Positions 1-14,269 of a stretch of 64,000 bases of DNA are shown piece after piece (position 1 is the stretch's first letter; every line of letters begins with the position of its first letter). Source of the DNA: Strigamia acuminata (taxonomy: Eukaryota; Arthropoda; Chilopoda; Geophilomorpha; Linotaeniidae). The stretch spans positions 12,772,001 through 12,836,000 of the forward strand of contig OX442316.1 of the NCBI GenBank assembly GCA_949358305.1. The letters run 5' to 3'. A model generated the notes under the pieces. It saw nothing but the letters and a program-made list of their open reading frames with translations, was not told the DNA's origin and did not search any database. The position numbers and the translations under genes are program-made.

Positions 1-517
1 AAAAAATTGCCCGAAGTTCAAACGATAAAATACGCGACCTCTCACCTGTTCTGCTTCCTCTTCCCCACTCATTCTTCAACATTTTATGACAGGAAACTTA
101 TTCTTTACTAACTACCTGCTCCTTCTTCACTTTTTACTACTCTTTACAGCACCTCGACCAACTTACACACATTTTCACCCAAAATATAAACAGGGTGGAG
201 TAGTGTCTCCAAGTGTGTCATTAAAACTTTTTTTTTTCAAAAATGAGGGGCAAAAACAGGTGAGTCGAAAAAAAAGTCACAGGACCCATTTGCTAAACAA
301 TAAAAAAAAATTTCTAAGAATGTGTCTGTCCACCATTCAGCCATAAAAGTTTTTACGAAAGCTTTTTTCCTCTCTTTTAGTCAGTAGCCACAAAAAGAAG
401 TCAAATAAAAAGAGGGGAATCTAGAATAAAAGAAACATGGGGTGCTGAAAGGGGTCAAGAACCAAACAAACCTTGGGAAAAAAGAGAAATCCCAAATCCA
501 AGCTCAAAAAAAAAAAA

Positions 518-534
518 TATATATATATATATAT
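518..534. repeat. AT dinucleotide microsatellite
   Basis: A run of alternating A and T follows a poly-A tract. A second and longer run is at about 943-967. Confidence 0.9.
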
Positions 535-942
535 ACACCGTATTTTATCTATTAAAAGCCGCGGCTCTTATTCAAAACTGCTATTTTTGTCAGCAATTAC
601 AATTTCGTTTTTCGTTTCATATATTTGTTTAATGTAACAAACAAAGTCCGAACATCAAGAACGAAGCGTACGTTCATCGTTCGTGGGGTTAAATACGGAA
701 ACAATACCATACTTTTGCAAAAATACGATATTCTTGGTGTCTCAGCCACGGCTACTATTCGAAGGCGACTCTTAATCGGTAAAATACGGTCTATATATAT
801 AACCTGTCCCCATTGCACTGCCTGGCTTAGTATAAAGATTTATACGGTAATAATATATGATTTATATATTTAAACTTCTATTTTATATGCGTATCACTTT
901 AAATGACAATTAAAATACGCTAATCTTTCCATAGGGTACGGT

Positions 943-967
943 GTATATATATATATATATATATATA
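943..967. repeat. TA dinucleotide microsatellite
   Basis: A perfect alternating TA run of about 25 bases in AT-rich flanks. Confidence 0.9.
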
Positions 968-2239
968 TTTCTATATACATATTTCTATTTATTAAGACAA
1001 TGACAAAATAAAATCATTTCGCAACGTTGTGTCGTAATTTTGGTTAAAACAACCTTGAAATGATTGCAGGTAGTTGATAACTCTTTAGCTACTGTTTGCT
1101 ATTGCCTTAAACAAAATCTGAAGTTTCAAAAACCTGATCCCAACTGGAAAAATCTGCCAAAAATTAAAAAAGAACAATGCATTATGAAAATCTTTAGTGT
1201 TTTGATATGTGATCTTAAGAATGAGTAATTATCAGCAAGGAATTCTCCAAACGGAATCCAGTGCACAACGACAGGTGGGTCAGGGTCGCCAACTTGGCTT
1301 CACTTTAGACATAAAGACGTCTAATGTATACATTGGCTGAATTGGCTCATTCTCATTTCATCAAATGCTTCTTCTAACTGCCAACTCATTGGTCCATTCT
1401 TGCCCAACGCCACTTTCCCATACGTGCAGCTGACCGCAAGTCCAAGACTCTTACGTGCCGTCCGATTCCCACGCTCAAGACAAGAAACAAACGGTAGGGG
1501 GAAAGGAATAAAGACTAGAAACAAAATGTTTACAAACACAAGAGAAATGACACAGCCCAAAGCTAACTGTTTACAATTAGCGTAGTCCCACTGCCCCAAT
1601 TGCATCTTTGTCGTTGTCCCTCAGCCTTAAGCAGGCACCATACACAATTACGGGCCATAACAGGACACTAGAGGGTCTTATGAGCCCCTATTTACTCACT
1701 GCCGTCCGGAATTCAACTTGTAAAAAGCCCCCATCAAACGGCAATTGCCATCTATTTGTTTGACTGATTGCCTCCTCAACTCACCACTACCGGTACTGCC
1801 GGTACCGCACCGGGGCTCGGTTTATGCAATATTCAAATATTGCATTTCAAGCATCCACGTGTAAAATTCGGTGAACCTTATCGAGTAAATGTCACTGCAT
1901 TGTTCTGTACTTTTGTGTACAGACTGAGAGAGACATGCCATTAATAACATCAATGTTTCTTGTTGACATTTCCTCAAATCCATTTCTCTCCCCTAAGTTT
2001 GTATTAAAAATCAAGTAAGATATTTTAAGCGTATGTGCCATTCAAAGTTTAAATTGTATTTAAATCGTGAGTGAATGACATTGTCAATGATTTCACATTT
2101 CCATTCAATTTAAATAAATTCGTTTTCTATTAAGTTTTTTTTGTTGTTGTTTTTTTGTATTGGTTAGGTGTAAAATCGACTTTTCGCACTTTTTAATAAA
2201 GATTTTCTCATTTTTACTCACCGAATGTTGCACCACTAC

Positions 2240-2660
2240 GGGTGTGGAGCATGACCAGTCGAAGCAAACGTTGCGATTGAGCGGCAGAAGGCTCCGGCAG
2301 TGTTCAGCGTTCGGTTCGTGCTCACCCACGATGGAGTGGGTGGTGAATGACGCAGGGTCGAGTGCGGGAAGCCGCCGCCACCAGAGGTCAGCTGACACGC
2401 GTACGGAGCCGCCTCAAGCAGCCGGGAGTGATGAGACGGGGGAGGGGGTCCGATCAGAGCCGCAGGGTGGGCAACAGAGTGGCCGTGATGGCGACAATGC
2501 TCTGCATCATGGCGCTATGTGCACCTTGGCCTGCGCGTGGATGTCTACCTCCGCCCCCTCTCTTTTAGACGGCGCAGTGCCCTGGTTGGTCGAACGGGAT
2601 GCATTCAGGTTGGCTGGCCGAGCAGTAGAAAAGGCCGCGAGGTCATTTTTGGCACGTGGC
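2240..2660. other. GC-rich island in AT-rich desert
   Basis: Base composition switches sharply to GC-rich for roughly 400 bases. Open frames exist on both strands (one reaches 205 codons on the plus strand), which is expected where stop codons are rare. None shows a known motif, and the longest frame runs into AT-rich, low-complexity codons at both ends. I read it as a candidate regulatory island rather than a gene. Confidence 0.4.
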
Positions 2661-5600
2661 ACAACGGTGCTTATCAAAAAAGTTAAAATTCCTTCATACC
2701 CGCATGCCCCAGCCTCATTTTCTTATGTCTTGTTTATTTTACATTTTTTTTTCGCCCTCGCAGCTTCAGTCACGTGATGTAATTTCTGCAAATGTAAAGC
2801 GAAATTTTTATTCGTCTCGATAATATTTTTTTTTCAATTTTAACATTTTTTTTAAAGTTAGAAATCGTGTGGAAAAGTTTTGTCGAATTATAAAAATTAT
2901 TTTTCCATGAATAATTCAATGTATGGAAGATTTTAAACACGCATTATAATATAAAAAAAAAATAAAAATATATTTTATACAGCCCTTGAGCACTGATTTA
3001 AGGAAAATTCAGGTGGACGCAATTACTGGCAAATCTTCTCCGAGATACAATCGCATTTAATGATGCAAAAAAATTGGTTATAATTTTTTTTTTAAATTTA
3101 AAAAAAAAAAAAAAAAAAAAATTCTTAAATCTTCACCTGTTCTCGTCCCCCGTTTTGATTTATTCCACTGCACACGGCGACACCAACGCCACACACTACC
3201 ACATTGCCGCCCTCTACTCGAGGCCTTTCCGACCAATGAGAATTGCGTTCCGCTAAGTCAGACTCCGCCCTGCCGCAATAACAATCAATTACGGCTGATT
3301 CGTTTATTGATGCCCCTCCTTTCCACTTTTATGGGCGAGCGATGATGGCCGAACACCGCCCGCCATTAGGCAGATGGCCCACTGTAACTGGGGTGGAGAA
3401 GCCAACATATCCAAGCCACACCTCAATCTAAAATTTCTCATATTAAAAAACTAAAAAAAAAATAAAATCTAAAAACCACCACAAATGTCCACAATCCTCA
3501 AAAACTTTCGAGTAAAACAATTTAAAATCATCTCAAAAATAAAAATAAAAACAAGTCAAAATTTACCCAAATATTCCTCGACTGCAGTACCTGCCAGATG
3601 TTCAACAATTTCCTCTCCGAACATGTTCTTTACTTCGCATACCCTACATCCGATATGAAGAATGGCTTTTGATTAGTGGGCTCTTTATCCCCACAAAGGG
3701 AGTTATGTGCTCCTCCCCCGCAGGTGTTCGAAATAATAGGGCAGTTATTCCTCACGGAACCTCCTACAATCCCAACAGGGGGTCAAATCTACGGCAAAAC
3801 CACGCTAAAAGGTAAAAAACTAAAAAAAACCATCAATGGACAAAATTTAAATCGAATAAAAAATAAACATTTCCATTAATAACAGTTATTACCGCGAAAT
3901 TCTTCAAACAATCGATCTAAATTCATTTCGCATTGAGCAAATTACAAATTGATATTCACGAAGCGAGTTTTAATATGTGTATTTAAATGTGAAGAGTCGC
4001 AAGTTGAAAATAAGCCATTGATCTTCAATGAAGTCAAAGAGTAAAGCAATAAATAGCCCACCACCTACAAGTCCGTGTCTCACCTTTGGCCAGGTTATAT
4101 CTCATTAACGTAACACCACACACTTATTATTAAATTCAAAGATGAGGGTGTGAAGCTCCAGTGCAACCTGCATACAAAACCGACTCGTGGAAATAACCTC
4201 ATTCATCAATGTCCAGACGGTAAAACACTATCATGAAAAACTAACTGGTATATTTTCGCGTCCCATGCATTAATTCACACCCTCTTTCCCTTTTTTTTCA
4301 AATAAAGAAAAATTGTAAAAATTTCATAATAAAAAAAAAAATTTCTAATCACTCCCGTTTGGCCTTTCTACTGTATACTTATATTAATTTTCTCAAGCAC
4401 CAAGCAACAGTTGCCTCAATCACTCCAATGTGAATCACCAGCTCATTAAATCGACATTTTCACAAGAACTTTTCTCTTCTAGGGGCTGTTATCACCGACC
4501 CGCTGCCATATGGCACCGTCGAGAGTGTGAAACAGACTTACACGTGGCCACACACGTTACCAATTTTTAATTGCAGTCTCCATTATAATTAGAAATAAAC
4601 CCAATTTTTTTGTGCACGATTTTCATTTAACACGGTCTAGAAAAATTAATTAAATTCCGTTTGAACACGATTTCTGTTGATTTAACACGGTTAAAAAAAA
4701 TTACGTATTTCAAATTTGCTTTAAATTAAAAAAAATATATATTTCCATTAACTGTAATTTTCTACAAAATATTTAGGCAAATCCCATTTTTTCTCTTTTT
4801 TTTTACACGTTTCCTTTACACAAATTTTCTCTGAAACATATCTAGCGTTAAAACAAAATTGGTCGTATTTTACGTCACAATTAATTGACAATTTATATAA
4901 TAATTTTTATAACGTTTTATACATTTTTGTCCGATTTCTTACCTAACGTCCAAAATAATCTCCAATCACCCAAAACGATAAGCACGATGAGTTATTTCTG
5001 TCATTAATACGGTCCCACATCAACCGGAGTGACCCTCGCGTCCAGGTGGAGCTTCATTATCAAAGATCAGAAAAGCGACACGTTGTCCACTTCTCTGCCA
5101 TTAGCAATAGGTGAGAAAACGACACCAGCCCACCTGGGTTGCCATATGGCTCCAACGACGGTCGCACGACGTCACGCATACAACAAAAACCATATCACGC
5201 ATCGTTTACACACACCCAGTTCAAAACTCATTTCCTTAAGCAAGCAACTCAAGAATAACATTAAAAAAATATTGTCACGCAATACTCTCACGAGAGAGAG
5301 ATCATTATGGAGCTTTGACAAAAGAAAATATTTATTTTTTAAGGGAGAGATGAGGGGAAAAATAAAAAAAAAATAAAAACTACTCGAGGATTGTCTTTCC
5401 AAAAGCGGGACCATCTTTTCAGTCTCCCCGAGCTTAATGTGTGTACCAAGGCGGCACTGCGTCAGCGCGTGACTGTGCTCATGTTTGAATTGTCTGGGCG
5501 ACGGGTAAGAGCGAGTCAAAGCGGTCCTTGTGATGTATTCCCACCTTCCACACCCCCATCACTAAAAAGAAAAACCCTATGCCATTTTTTTGAAGAAAAA

Positions 5601-6569
5601 AATTATTTAATTTTAAATTTACAAAATTTTAAATTTTTTTGGAAATAAACTTTTAAAAAAAATATTTTTATTCAATAATAATTTAATTTTTCTTTTTTCT
5701 TTTTGGAAGAAAGCGGTAAATTGCTTTGAAATCCTTCACCCGGGCTTTGCGGGTTTACCTAATGGCTACTGAAAGCACCCCCGCAATTGCAAATCAAACA
5801 TTGACTCGCTTTGACTGATAAGAGGCAACAACAACAACACAAGGAACAGTTGGGGCTTCAAAGAGCGCGAAACCGCCGTTTTCCCCGAACACCAACTCCC
5901 ACATTCAAGCAGAGTGCGTTTCCATGGCAACTGTCGCTGATCAGCAGTGAATCAACAAGCAGCTCGAAAAAGACACCGCCAACGCACCCGCACGGCCTTC
6001 CTCGATCACCTCGTATTGACTTTGCCATTAAATTGCAAAAAGCAGTGAGTTTTCTTCTATGACCGTTCACAAATACCATATACAGGTGTCATAAATATCC
6101 ACCTTTGTATCTGTTATTTACTGGATTTTTCCATGTTTATGCTCCTCACAATGCGCTTCGCAAAGGTCGAAAAGGCTCGACCTCTTCCCCCGTGCATTAT
6201 GAAATTGTTTTGAGTTAAAAACAAAAAATTTTGTAAACAAGGTGTATATAAATACCGTGAGTGACACCTTGTGTGGATAGAAACACATGGAAAAAGAGTT
6301 CCTTGAGAATGATCGCGTGATTACTGACTTCACGCGACCCAATCCCTATAATCGAGACCCCACTAATTGATAGATGCTCGTTCAATAACCACATGGTTTG
6401 CCACCAACGGCAAAAATTCCAAAAATGTACCCATTTTGCCTCGTAGCTATTCTTATAATATTTACTCACACAGGTGGGATATCTAAAAAAAAATAAAATA
6501 AATCTTCAAAAAAAAAAAATTGATATATAATTATTTTTTAGACTCTCCACCATAAATCCACGCGACTTT

Positions 6570-7010
6570 GGTCACGTCCCCCATATGGTTCAAAAATATA
6601 TATTTAAATTATATAGCAAGATATTTAGAAATTGCATTGAATTTCACGAGAATGCATTTTATAATATATTTTTGGATGCTTTTAGATAATAAATTTTGTA
6701 AAATGTATTAAAACATGCATTATTTTGTCAAATACGCATTTTAAGTGCATTTTTAAATACAGTCGAAACTGTTTATAACTAATCGCAAGGAACCCAAAAA
6801 ATCGATTTGTTATAACGATAATTCGTTATATCGAATTTTTTTTTAACATGGTGTTCTATGGCCAGCCAATCAAACCGTCCATTTTTAGGTATTCGTTATA
6901 TCGATAATACGTTATATCGCGATTCGTTATAAAAAGTTTCGACTGTAGTATGATGAAAATATACAAATATATGAAATTCTGCCAAATGCTAGACATTTTG
7001 AAGAGCAAAT
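6570..7010. repeat. Dispersed AT-rich repeat family, copy 1, with nested MITE
   Basis: This copy opens with CCCATATGGTTCAAAAATA, the same opening seen at about 21,154 and, slightly changed, at 23,075. The body repeats motifs such as TGCATTTTATAAT. It is interrupted by the Tigger-like MITE at 6,760-6,945. Related AT-rich sequence with GCATTTTGTAAAATGTA lies at about 7,650-7,860. It is likely an old non-autonomous DNA element; the outer ends are approximate. Confidence 0.55.
6760..6945 (-). mobile_element. Tigger/pogo-like MITE, copy 1
   Basis: A 186-bp element with terminal inverted repeats starting CAGTCGAAACT and ending AGTTTCGACTG, flanked by TA on both sides, as expected for Tc1/mariner/pogo-type target duplications. 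The interior repeats short motifs of the form CGTTATAACGA and CGATATAACGAAT. Two further copies are at 14,090-14,269 and 49,802-49,985, in the opposite orientation. It has no coding capacity. Class assignment rests on the TA target and the CAGT ends. Confidence 0.85.
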
Positions 7011-10000
7011 TGTGAAAATGACGTCATTTTGGGGGGATTAAAATAAAATAACAGGTCAAAGTTGTTTTCGTCAATTGACCACTTAGAGGACAACTATCTG
7101 CCCAGTCACCACCACGAAGAAAAGTGTGGTCTGCAATCACGGTAATTGGAAGACAATTTTCTAATAGATGCTTTTTCGTTCCCACAGCTTCCGTGTGCCA
7201 CAGGCCACACCTGAATACGACACCTGGAAGAAGTTCAACAACCGACAGCTGCGAGAAAAGTAAAAAAAAAAGGCAATTTTTTCGAATGTGTGTATATAAA
7301 AGTAGAAAAACAAAGCCAAAAAACACATCTGGTTTTAAATCAAACACGAGAAAAGCGAGAGAAATGGTTTACGTGGCATATCTGGTAAGGGCATCAAATG
7401 ACTTTACGACCCCGTCTTTTTATATCGGGCAACGCCTCGACAATTACCAGAAATTAATTATTAAAAGCAATTCCATGTCGACACCGTGGCTGGGTCAAGT
7501 GCAATATCAGAACTCCTCCTTTTAATGTCTAAATCCCACCCTCACTTTCATCCCTTTAATATTTCCCCCCTCGTGCTTGCAAACAATAATGAATTATTTA
7601 TTGAATTAAGCAGCAGAAAAAAGCTTATTATCATTTCACACCAAAATTTGTAAATTTATAATACATTTTTGCGAGCTATTAATTTGCAAATAATTATGCA
7701 TTTTGTAAAATGTACATATTATTTGTCAATTATGAATTCATAGACAAAATACATTTTTATAAAATATGCATTTTAAATTTCTATTGTTAGAAAATTGTGA
7801 ATGCTTTATCAAAATATTTTATTTTCAATTGCATTACAAAATGCATTATATAATGTATACACATTGGGCTCGCTAACCAATTGGTTAGCTTGGCTAAAAT
7901 TTCGCTTTTTCCCCAAAATTTACATTTCGCTAATTGTCGCTATCGCTAACTAGTACCAGTTAATCATACAAATAACTTAATATACTTAAATTTCTGCAAA
8001 ACGTTATATATTTTAGAATTTTAAAATTTTGGAATTTATTTAAAAATAAATTAAAAATAAATTTTATTTATATTTACATTTGAGTGTTCGATCCAACACG
8101 TATCTAAAAACTAGGACAAAACATTTGAAATTTGAAAAATACTATTATTACGAGTTATCAGTGAAATCGGCACTCTTGAAATTTAGATGTCCAATAGGAA
8201 AAACATCTCATTGATAACCAAACTCCAGCTGCATAATCAACTTTTTGATATGGATGACCACCCTAAAACTCCCTTATCTTCCTCTATATATCTCTAACCC
8301 AATATATAAAAGAAGTCTTTGACAAATTGACTACACAGTGCTTGCACACTCTCCAATTCAAAATCCCCTCTTCTGTATACTTAGAAATAAAAATTTAAAA
8401 AAAAAAGAAATAAAATAAGAGACTAAAATAAAAAGTAGTAATAAAGCGGGCCACACGGGGTCTCGCACGTGACAAGTGAAATTATCAAGATTCTTCACGC
8501 CCATCACTCAGTGACAGGCCGTTTTCATGCACCGAGCCACTTTTCAACCCCTTTCGTTATCACCCGCACCGAATTATGAACACTAAAGTTGTTTTCTCCA
8601 CATCTTGCATGTTAAATGAGTTTAGACGCTAACCTTTAATACTCAGGGCTCAAAATATTAAACCGATGATGCAGGAAGAAAAGCAAGCTCCATCAGCTGC
8701 TCTTTTGTCTCCTCCCCCACCAGAAAGACCAAGAGCAGCCGTGGGCTAGGCGCAATCTGATCTGGACGTAATTTTAGGGTTGCAGAACAGGGTTTTTCAG
8801 GTGAGGCTGAGGCCCAACGTTACAGAGACATGAGCGCCACTATTGGATGATTAGAGTGGGAGAAAATTAACCGCTGACGAATGATGAGTGATGCATGACG
8901 AGAACTCGTGATACTTATACACAAGAAAAGCACACGACCTTATAGGCCACTTCTTAGTCCTCATTACACCCATAAAAACTTGTTGCCAACTTAATTTCTC
9001 TTCTGTGCACTTTTGCGAATTAATAACATGTGAAAACGTGATTAAGTGTTGACCATTCATACCCTAATGAAAGCCCTGTGTTGCGACGAGGTATTAAGAG
9101 GGAGTAGGTGGTGTAGGTGTAGCGCCAATTTCAATCACACCAAGCGTGGGAAGCGTGGCCGAACTAAGAAATTTAATTTCTCGGCCGCACAATTGACTCA
9201 GCCTCGGTCGTCTAAGGACATCGGCCGTTGATTAGGGGGTCGCGCTCAACTGTAATTGCGCTTGCCTCTATATCTTTCTTTCTGTATATGACCATTGCCG
9301 GTAACGTCTTTCCATGATTACAGACATGCAGGGAAATGTTTTAATGCTTTGTGTAATGTTTGTTACTGTGTAAATGTTTCACGATTTGGAAATCACGGAT
9401 TTGAACCCGAAATTTTGTGATTCAAGTGCAGGAAATGAGGAACAAACATCTGCACACAAATTTAGACTTCCTTGCATGATATACATTGTAAATCAACATT
9501 CTCCAATGAGGAAAGAACAATTGTTACAGTTGAGCCACAGATTCTAGATTCCTTGGGTCCGGCAACACTCCTTTGCGTCTCGTTACACGTCCCAAGTATC
9601 TTATTGTACAACCCCTGGCAAAAAGTATTCAAACATGAAGTACGATCTATTTAACTTTGAGTTTGGACCTGTTTTACTTCGCGTGGTTTTCCAAATACTT
9701 TCTATATCTTTCCAGAAAAAAGAATTACTATTTTTTCAGTGAAATCTACATTGCATCAAAAACTAAGAGAAAAGAATGCGATTTTTGTATAGCTTTTTTA
9801 ATGTCTTGCCTGGTTCTTTGCTGCAGTTTTCTACTTAAAAAAATTGGATTCATCAGCTCATCATAATGGGACGTTAAAAAAAATAAGAGAGGGGGATTGA
9901 AAGGAGGGATCACCGTTTTCACCTTGCATGTAGGGGTCAAACTTGAGAAAAGAGCCACGTGCAATTATGAGAGGGGAGGTACCGTGATCTACCCGGCTCA

Positions 10001-13000
10001 CAGTGCAGACTACACCCGAGGGCAAACGTGAGTTCCGCAGGCGCCGCACAAAAACTTGACCCACAGTTAACGGCTTCTCCGCCGTGCATGTACGATGTGT
10101 ACATAAGGAGAGAAATATCTCGTCCCCATTTTTCAAGCATTTTCTCCCATTCACTTTGCAGGTGTGGCGAGTGGACTAGGATGATGTACTTGACATTGAG
10201 TCAAGAAGAGTCATTGAAATGCAGGTGGGCAAAGGAAAAAAATTCGGATAGCAGTTGCAGGTGCCGTGCAAGCACTTTTCATTACTCTTGAAAAATGTTG
10301 TAAATGTGCAGCAGAGAATTTCAAGAAGAGATTGCACTGCTCTTCTTCACACTTCGTGCTTGTGCAAATAGCTTTGTTTGCAAGGACGGGTCAAGCAAAA
10401 ACCAGTCAAATTTGACAAAAACTCAACAACGAGCACGTTTTCACGCCCAATTTCTCTTCGTATATTTTAATCCGACTAGTTCTTCCCATTTTTAAACACG
10501 GAAAAACTCGCCCATCTAAGCTTAAACACTGGAAGGATCGACAGATCGAGAGCTCTTTCTTAATTCACGATTGTTCTTACCGTAGTTAGTGGAGCTATTT
10601 ATTTACTTTTAATTACATAGATTCTTCTTTCTTTTTCCTTAAAAAAAGTAAAAACTCCGTTCCCATGGAACATTTTCCCCTGCAAACCATCCAATTCCAC
10701 TCAATTTTAAGTAATAGAATTTAACCCCGAAAAAATTTCTCTCACACGTTCATCACTTTCAGTCCACAAACCCAAAACTTCACCCCCGCCCAGTGCAGGA
10801 AAAGCAATCATTAGTGGAAATGCACAAATTGCCAACTATATACCCCAAACCATCCTCTCTATATTTACCCCTATTTACCCCTATTCCGAAGAAACCTTCC
10901 TTAATTAACGGGGTTGTAGTGAATGGGTATTTGAGGCTACTGTTCAAAAAATTCTTGCATTCTGTCCCTCCCACAGCAGAGAGGGGTCTCTGCAGGAGTC
11001 TCTGCAAGAGGCAAAAATGCACCTAATAGACCCTCCTACTCCTGGGAAGAATGTCCCTTTCCCGATAGCCACCTGCAGTTTAAAACAAGCGTTAACTCCA
11101 AACTGCATTTATATAATCACTTCAATTCTCCTTGATAATTTCCCCCGTAACCATCATTGCAATGGTCACTAAGCTAAAATTACATACTTCCATTCCCCAA
11201 TCGCCCCGGCCTGGTCCAGTAATGATGAGTTTGACCAACTATCATCATTTGGCCTCTGATTTCAGTGCGCACTCGCACAACTACTCCCATCGCTGAATAC
11301 GATCTCGGCTCTAATTCCCTAGGCAATAGTGGGCTACGAAAAACTCCTCCTGGTTAATGTTTTTTTCCACAAAACTTTTCCCATGCAACTGCAAGGAATG
11401 CCCACACATCATTCTCAACTGATATCTTTAAAGTAGTAAGTAGTCGAGGGATGAACCTAAAAGGAGCAACCTAAATAATACACCGAACAATACTCAAGGA
11501 TGATGATTTTTCCCATGGACACCTGAACGGGATTACCTGCAGCTAAAGACAGACTTACACCTGTGCAAACTCAAACCTCTATAGCAACGTGTCAAGGTTT
11601 TAAACACCAAGAACGCATTGCATAAATTAAAACGTTTGTTTTTATTAACAAAGGTATGCTTTTTTTTATTTTCTTTTTAAAAGAAAAATCAGAAAAGAAA
11701 AAAAAAATTAAAGGGGCGGCAGCGCGTGGCTGTTCGGCGCCTGTTGGCATGCGGGAAAATGGCTGCGCAGCTCCGTCATTAGGACTCTCGCGGGGCGTGA
11801 TGGATGGGTTCTGGGACGCCACGAAAACATGTTACAAAGCTCTGCTACCGAGCGGCCGGCCTTCTATCTGTTCGCGCCCACCGATTTGTGTGTGCCGTGG
11901 CTCCGGCCTGACCGCCGAAAACAAAGAAATTGGTAGACGCCTTCCACTAGTCTCCGAATATTCCCACAGACTGTCAAAGAATTAGGCTATACATCAATTA
12001 AAAGCGTGGCGCTCATTTAGAATGTCCAAATATCTATTTTGAATTTTTTTTTAAAATCCAATTTCTTTTTTTGTGGTTTTTATTTAAAAAAAGAAAAAAG
12101 AAAAAAAGAAAAACAAAGTGAGATTGCATTAATGCAAATGTAAAATCGTAAATCACTCAAATGGACAACGACTGCTAATGGATTTTACCCAAGAGGCCCC
12201 CACTACAGCGACCGAGGAAGAAAACTGGTTGAATTAAAATTGAACTTTTCAGCATTTAGATTGAATTTCAAGTGTTTTCTAGATAGATATTGGTCATCAA
12301 TTCTTGCGTGGTACCCCACAGCGACGGGTTGGTGGTCATAAAAATTGAGAAAACGTTCGTGGAACCCCCTAAGGTAGCATAGAAGGTCGAAGAGGAAGAC
12401 TCGACTGGCTACTGGGTACAACTAACCCAAACCATCTGTCAACATGACCATCTAAACACCATTTGCTTCCTCCACCGAACAATCAATAACAATGATGAGT
12501 CAATTTTTTTCCTACAGTAAGTTCAATCTAAAAAAATAAAAAAAATCACAATTTTACGAAACAATTTCGCAACTATTCGAAAATAAATGGCAGTAAATTA
12601 CACATTTAAAAGCTAAAATCAAAAAATATCTTCGCGACACCTGTCGCTATTTTTTTTAAATACGAAATAGACAATTATAATGCCATTTTCTACCGAAAAA
12701 AAAAAATAATCTTCAATCAATATACTTATATTATACTTACAAGCAACCAGTAGCTGATGGATGACAACACAAACTGCATTTTTCTTCTTCGGTAGACAGC
12801 AGAACTAGTCATTACAAGTGAACGAAAAAAAAAATATCTTGACTACAGTCATTTGATGGGCCCCGACCAAACGATGTCTGTTAAATTTTTTCTCTTTTTA
12901 ATTTTTTATTTTCGACTCTCTCCCCTCGACTTATAAATTCCTTTATAGTTGGTGGTACATGATTACATACTTTTTAATAAAAAAAAACATTTTTTCATTC

Positions 13001-14089
13001 GCGCTGTGAAGAGTCGTCAATTTGTACATTGACACACAATTGCAAACCACCAGTAGCCAGATCAAGCGGACAGATTACAACTATAGAAGGCGTTTTTGCT
13101 CAATTACAGTGTCACTCCTCCTCATGCAAAGATTGACAACTCAACAAGGCTGTGATTTCCTCTCACGGGAACTCGCATTCCCGCATTCGATCAACCCAGT
13201 CATTTCCTATCGACCTAAAACCCTATTTTGCCATTTAAAAAATAAAAAATAAAAAATAAAAAATAATAAAAACAAAACCCTGGTGCTGTATTTTAAAAAT
13301 TGCGTGCATTCCAACGCAAACCTACCCATTTTTACTGCTGATTTGCAGTCATAAAATGGCTGACAAAGGGTTACAATTAAACTTTAAGTGTCTTACAAAA
13401 ACGGCTTCGGACACGCAAAACAACTCGAGAAAAAGCGGATCTCGAGTCCCGACAGACATAAAACCCCAAAAGGTAAAGGTGTCGTTTAACTGACCCATTA
13501 GCTTAATCGTTATCACCAGCAGTAAAGGGGTTTTATTTCACTTTTATTTTATCTCTCTTCCCTCTGTTTATTATATTTGAAAAATATGATATATGACGTT
13601 CATGGGACCGAAATTCAATTGCCCGGAGCGAAACGAGACGCCATAAGTGTCAGTTAGCATTCAATTGCAGGGCGGCCGTGTTATTTGGTGGGTCATGAGT
13701 GGATGGCATGCCGGAACTGACCACACGTCTCTTGTTTTTATCCAGTTAACAACTCTTTCTTATCACATCTTTCCCACCTTTTTCCCCAAATTATTTCCTT
13801 CTTTCAGTCCCCTCGTTAAAGCGTAAAAAAAAAAAAATCTAAAAAAAAAAAAAATTAAAAAAATTGAATTTCTTAATTTTTGTGAAATGTGATTCCAGCA
13901 TTAATATTCCACAAACGGCTTTGGTTTAGCCTTTTTCTATTCGCAAAAGACTTTGTGGGTGGTCGACCAAACTTCTTTTTTTCCTCTCTCTCTCTCTCTT
14001 TCATTTTATTCCTTTACGACACCTCACAGCCGCATGTGAAATTGTGGGGACATCTCCGTGCGAGACTATTTACACTAAAGCTACTTGCA
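7011..14089. other. AT-rich gene-free stretch
   Basis: No gene is supported. Contents: an 18-bp perfect palindrome at 7,872-7,889, AT-rich sequence related to the dispersed repeat at about 7,650-7,860, a GC-rich block at about 11,715-11,920, and many A/T tracts. CAGGTG/CACCTG sites are dense, with three within about 105 bp (10159, 10222, 10258) and others at 7208, 7221, 8798, 11070, 11520, 11558 and 12638. Confidence 0.65.
7872..7889. repeat. 18-bp perfect palindrome
   Basis: GCTAACCAATTGGTTAGC reads the same on both strands. It sits in an AT-rich stretch where GCTAA recurs nearby (about 7,931-7,950), so it may mark an end or centre of a decayed element. Confidence 0.7.
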
Positions 14090-14269
14090 CAGTCGAAACT
14101 CTTTACAACGAATCGCGATATAACGAATTATCGATATAACGAATACCTAAAAATGGCTGATTTGGTTGGTTGGCCATAGAACACCATGTTAAAAAAATTT
14201 GATATAACGAATTCTCGTTATAACAAATCGATTTTTCGTGTCCCTTGCGATTCGTTATAAAGATTCGAC
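14090..14269 (+). mobile_element. Tigger/pogo-like MITE, copy 2
   Basis: Same element as at 6,760-6,945 but in the other orientation. The left end CAGTCGAAACT is intact. The right end has decayed (ATTCGAC instead of TTTCGACTG), so the TA duplication is not visible on that side. Confidence 0.85.

Larger units (their letters stand above)
1..6569. other. AT-rich gene-free stretch
   Basis: I see no gene here. The open frames present are short, lack recognisable protein motifs and overlap on both strands. The stretch is rich in A and T runs and holds two AT dinucleotide microsatellites (about 518-534 and 943-967). A GC-rich block lies at about 2,240-2,660 and is listed separately. CAGGTG/CACCTG sites recur (43, 257, 1272, 3010, 3134, 3721, 5043, 5131, 6083, 6471). 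Confidence 0.7.

Noticed and set aside
2160-2777. 205-codon plus-strand open frame
   Set aside because: It covers a GC-rich island with overlapping frames on both strands, has low-complexity hydrophobic ends from AT-rich sequence, and no family motif.
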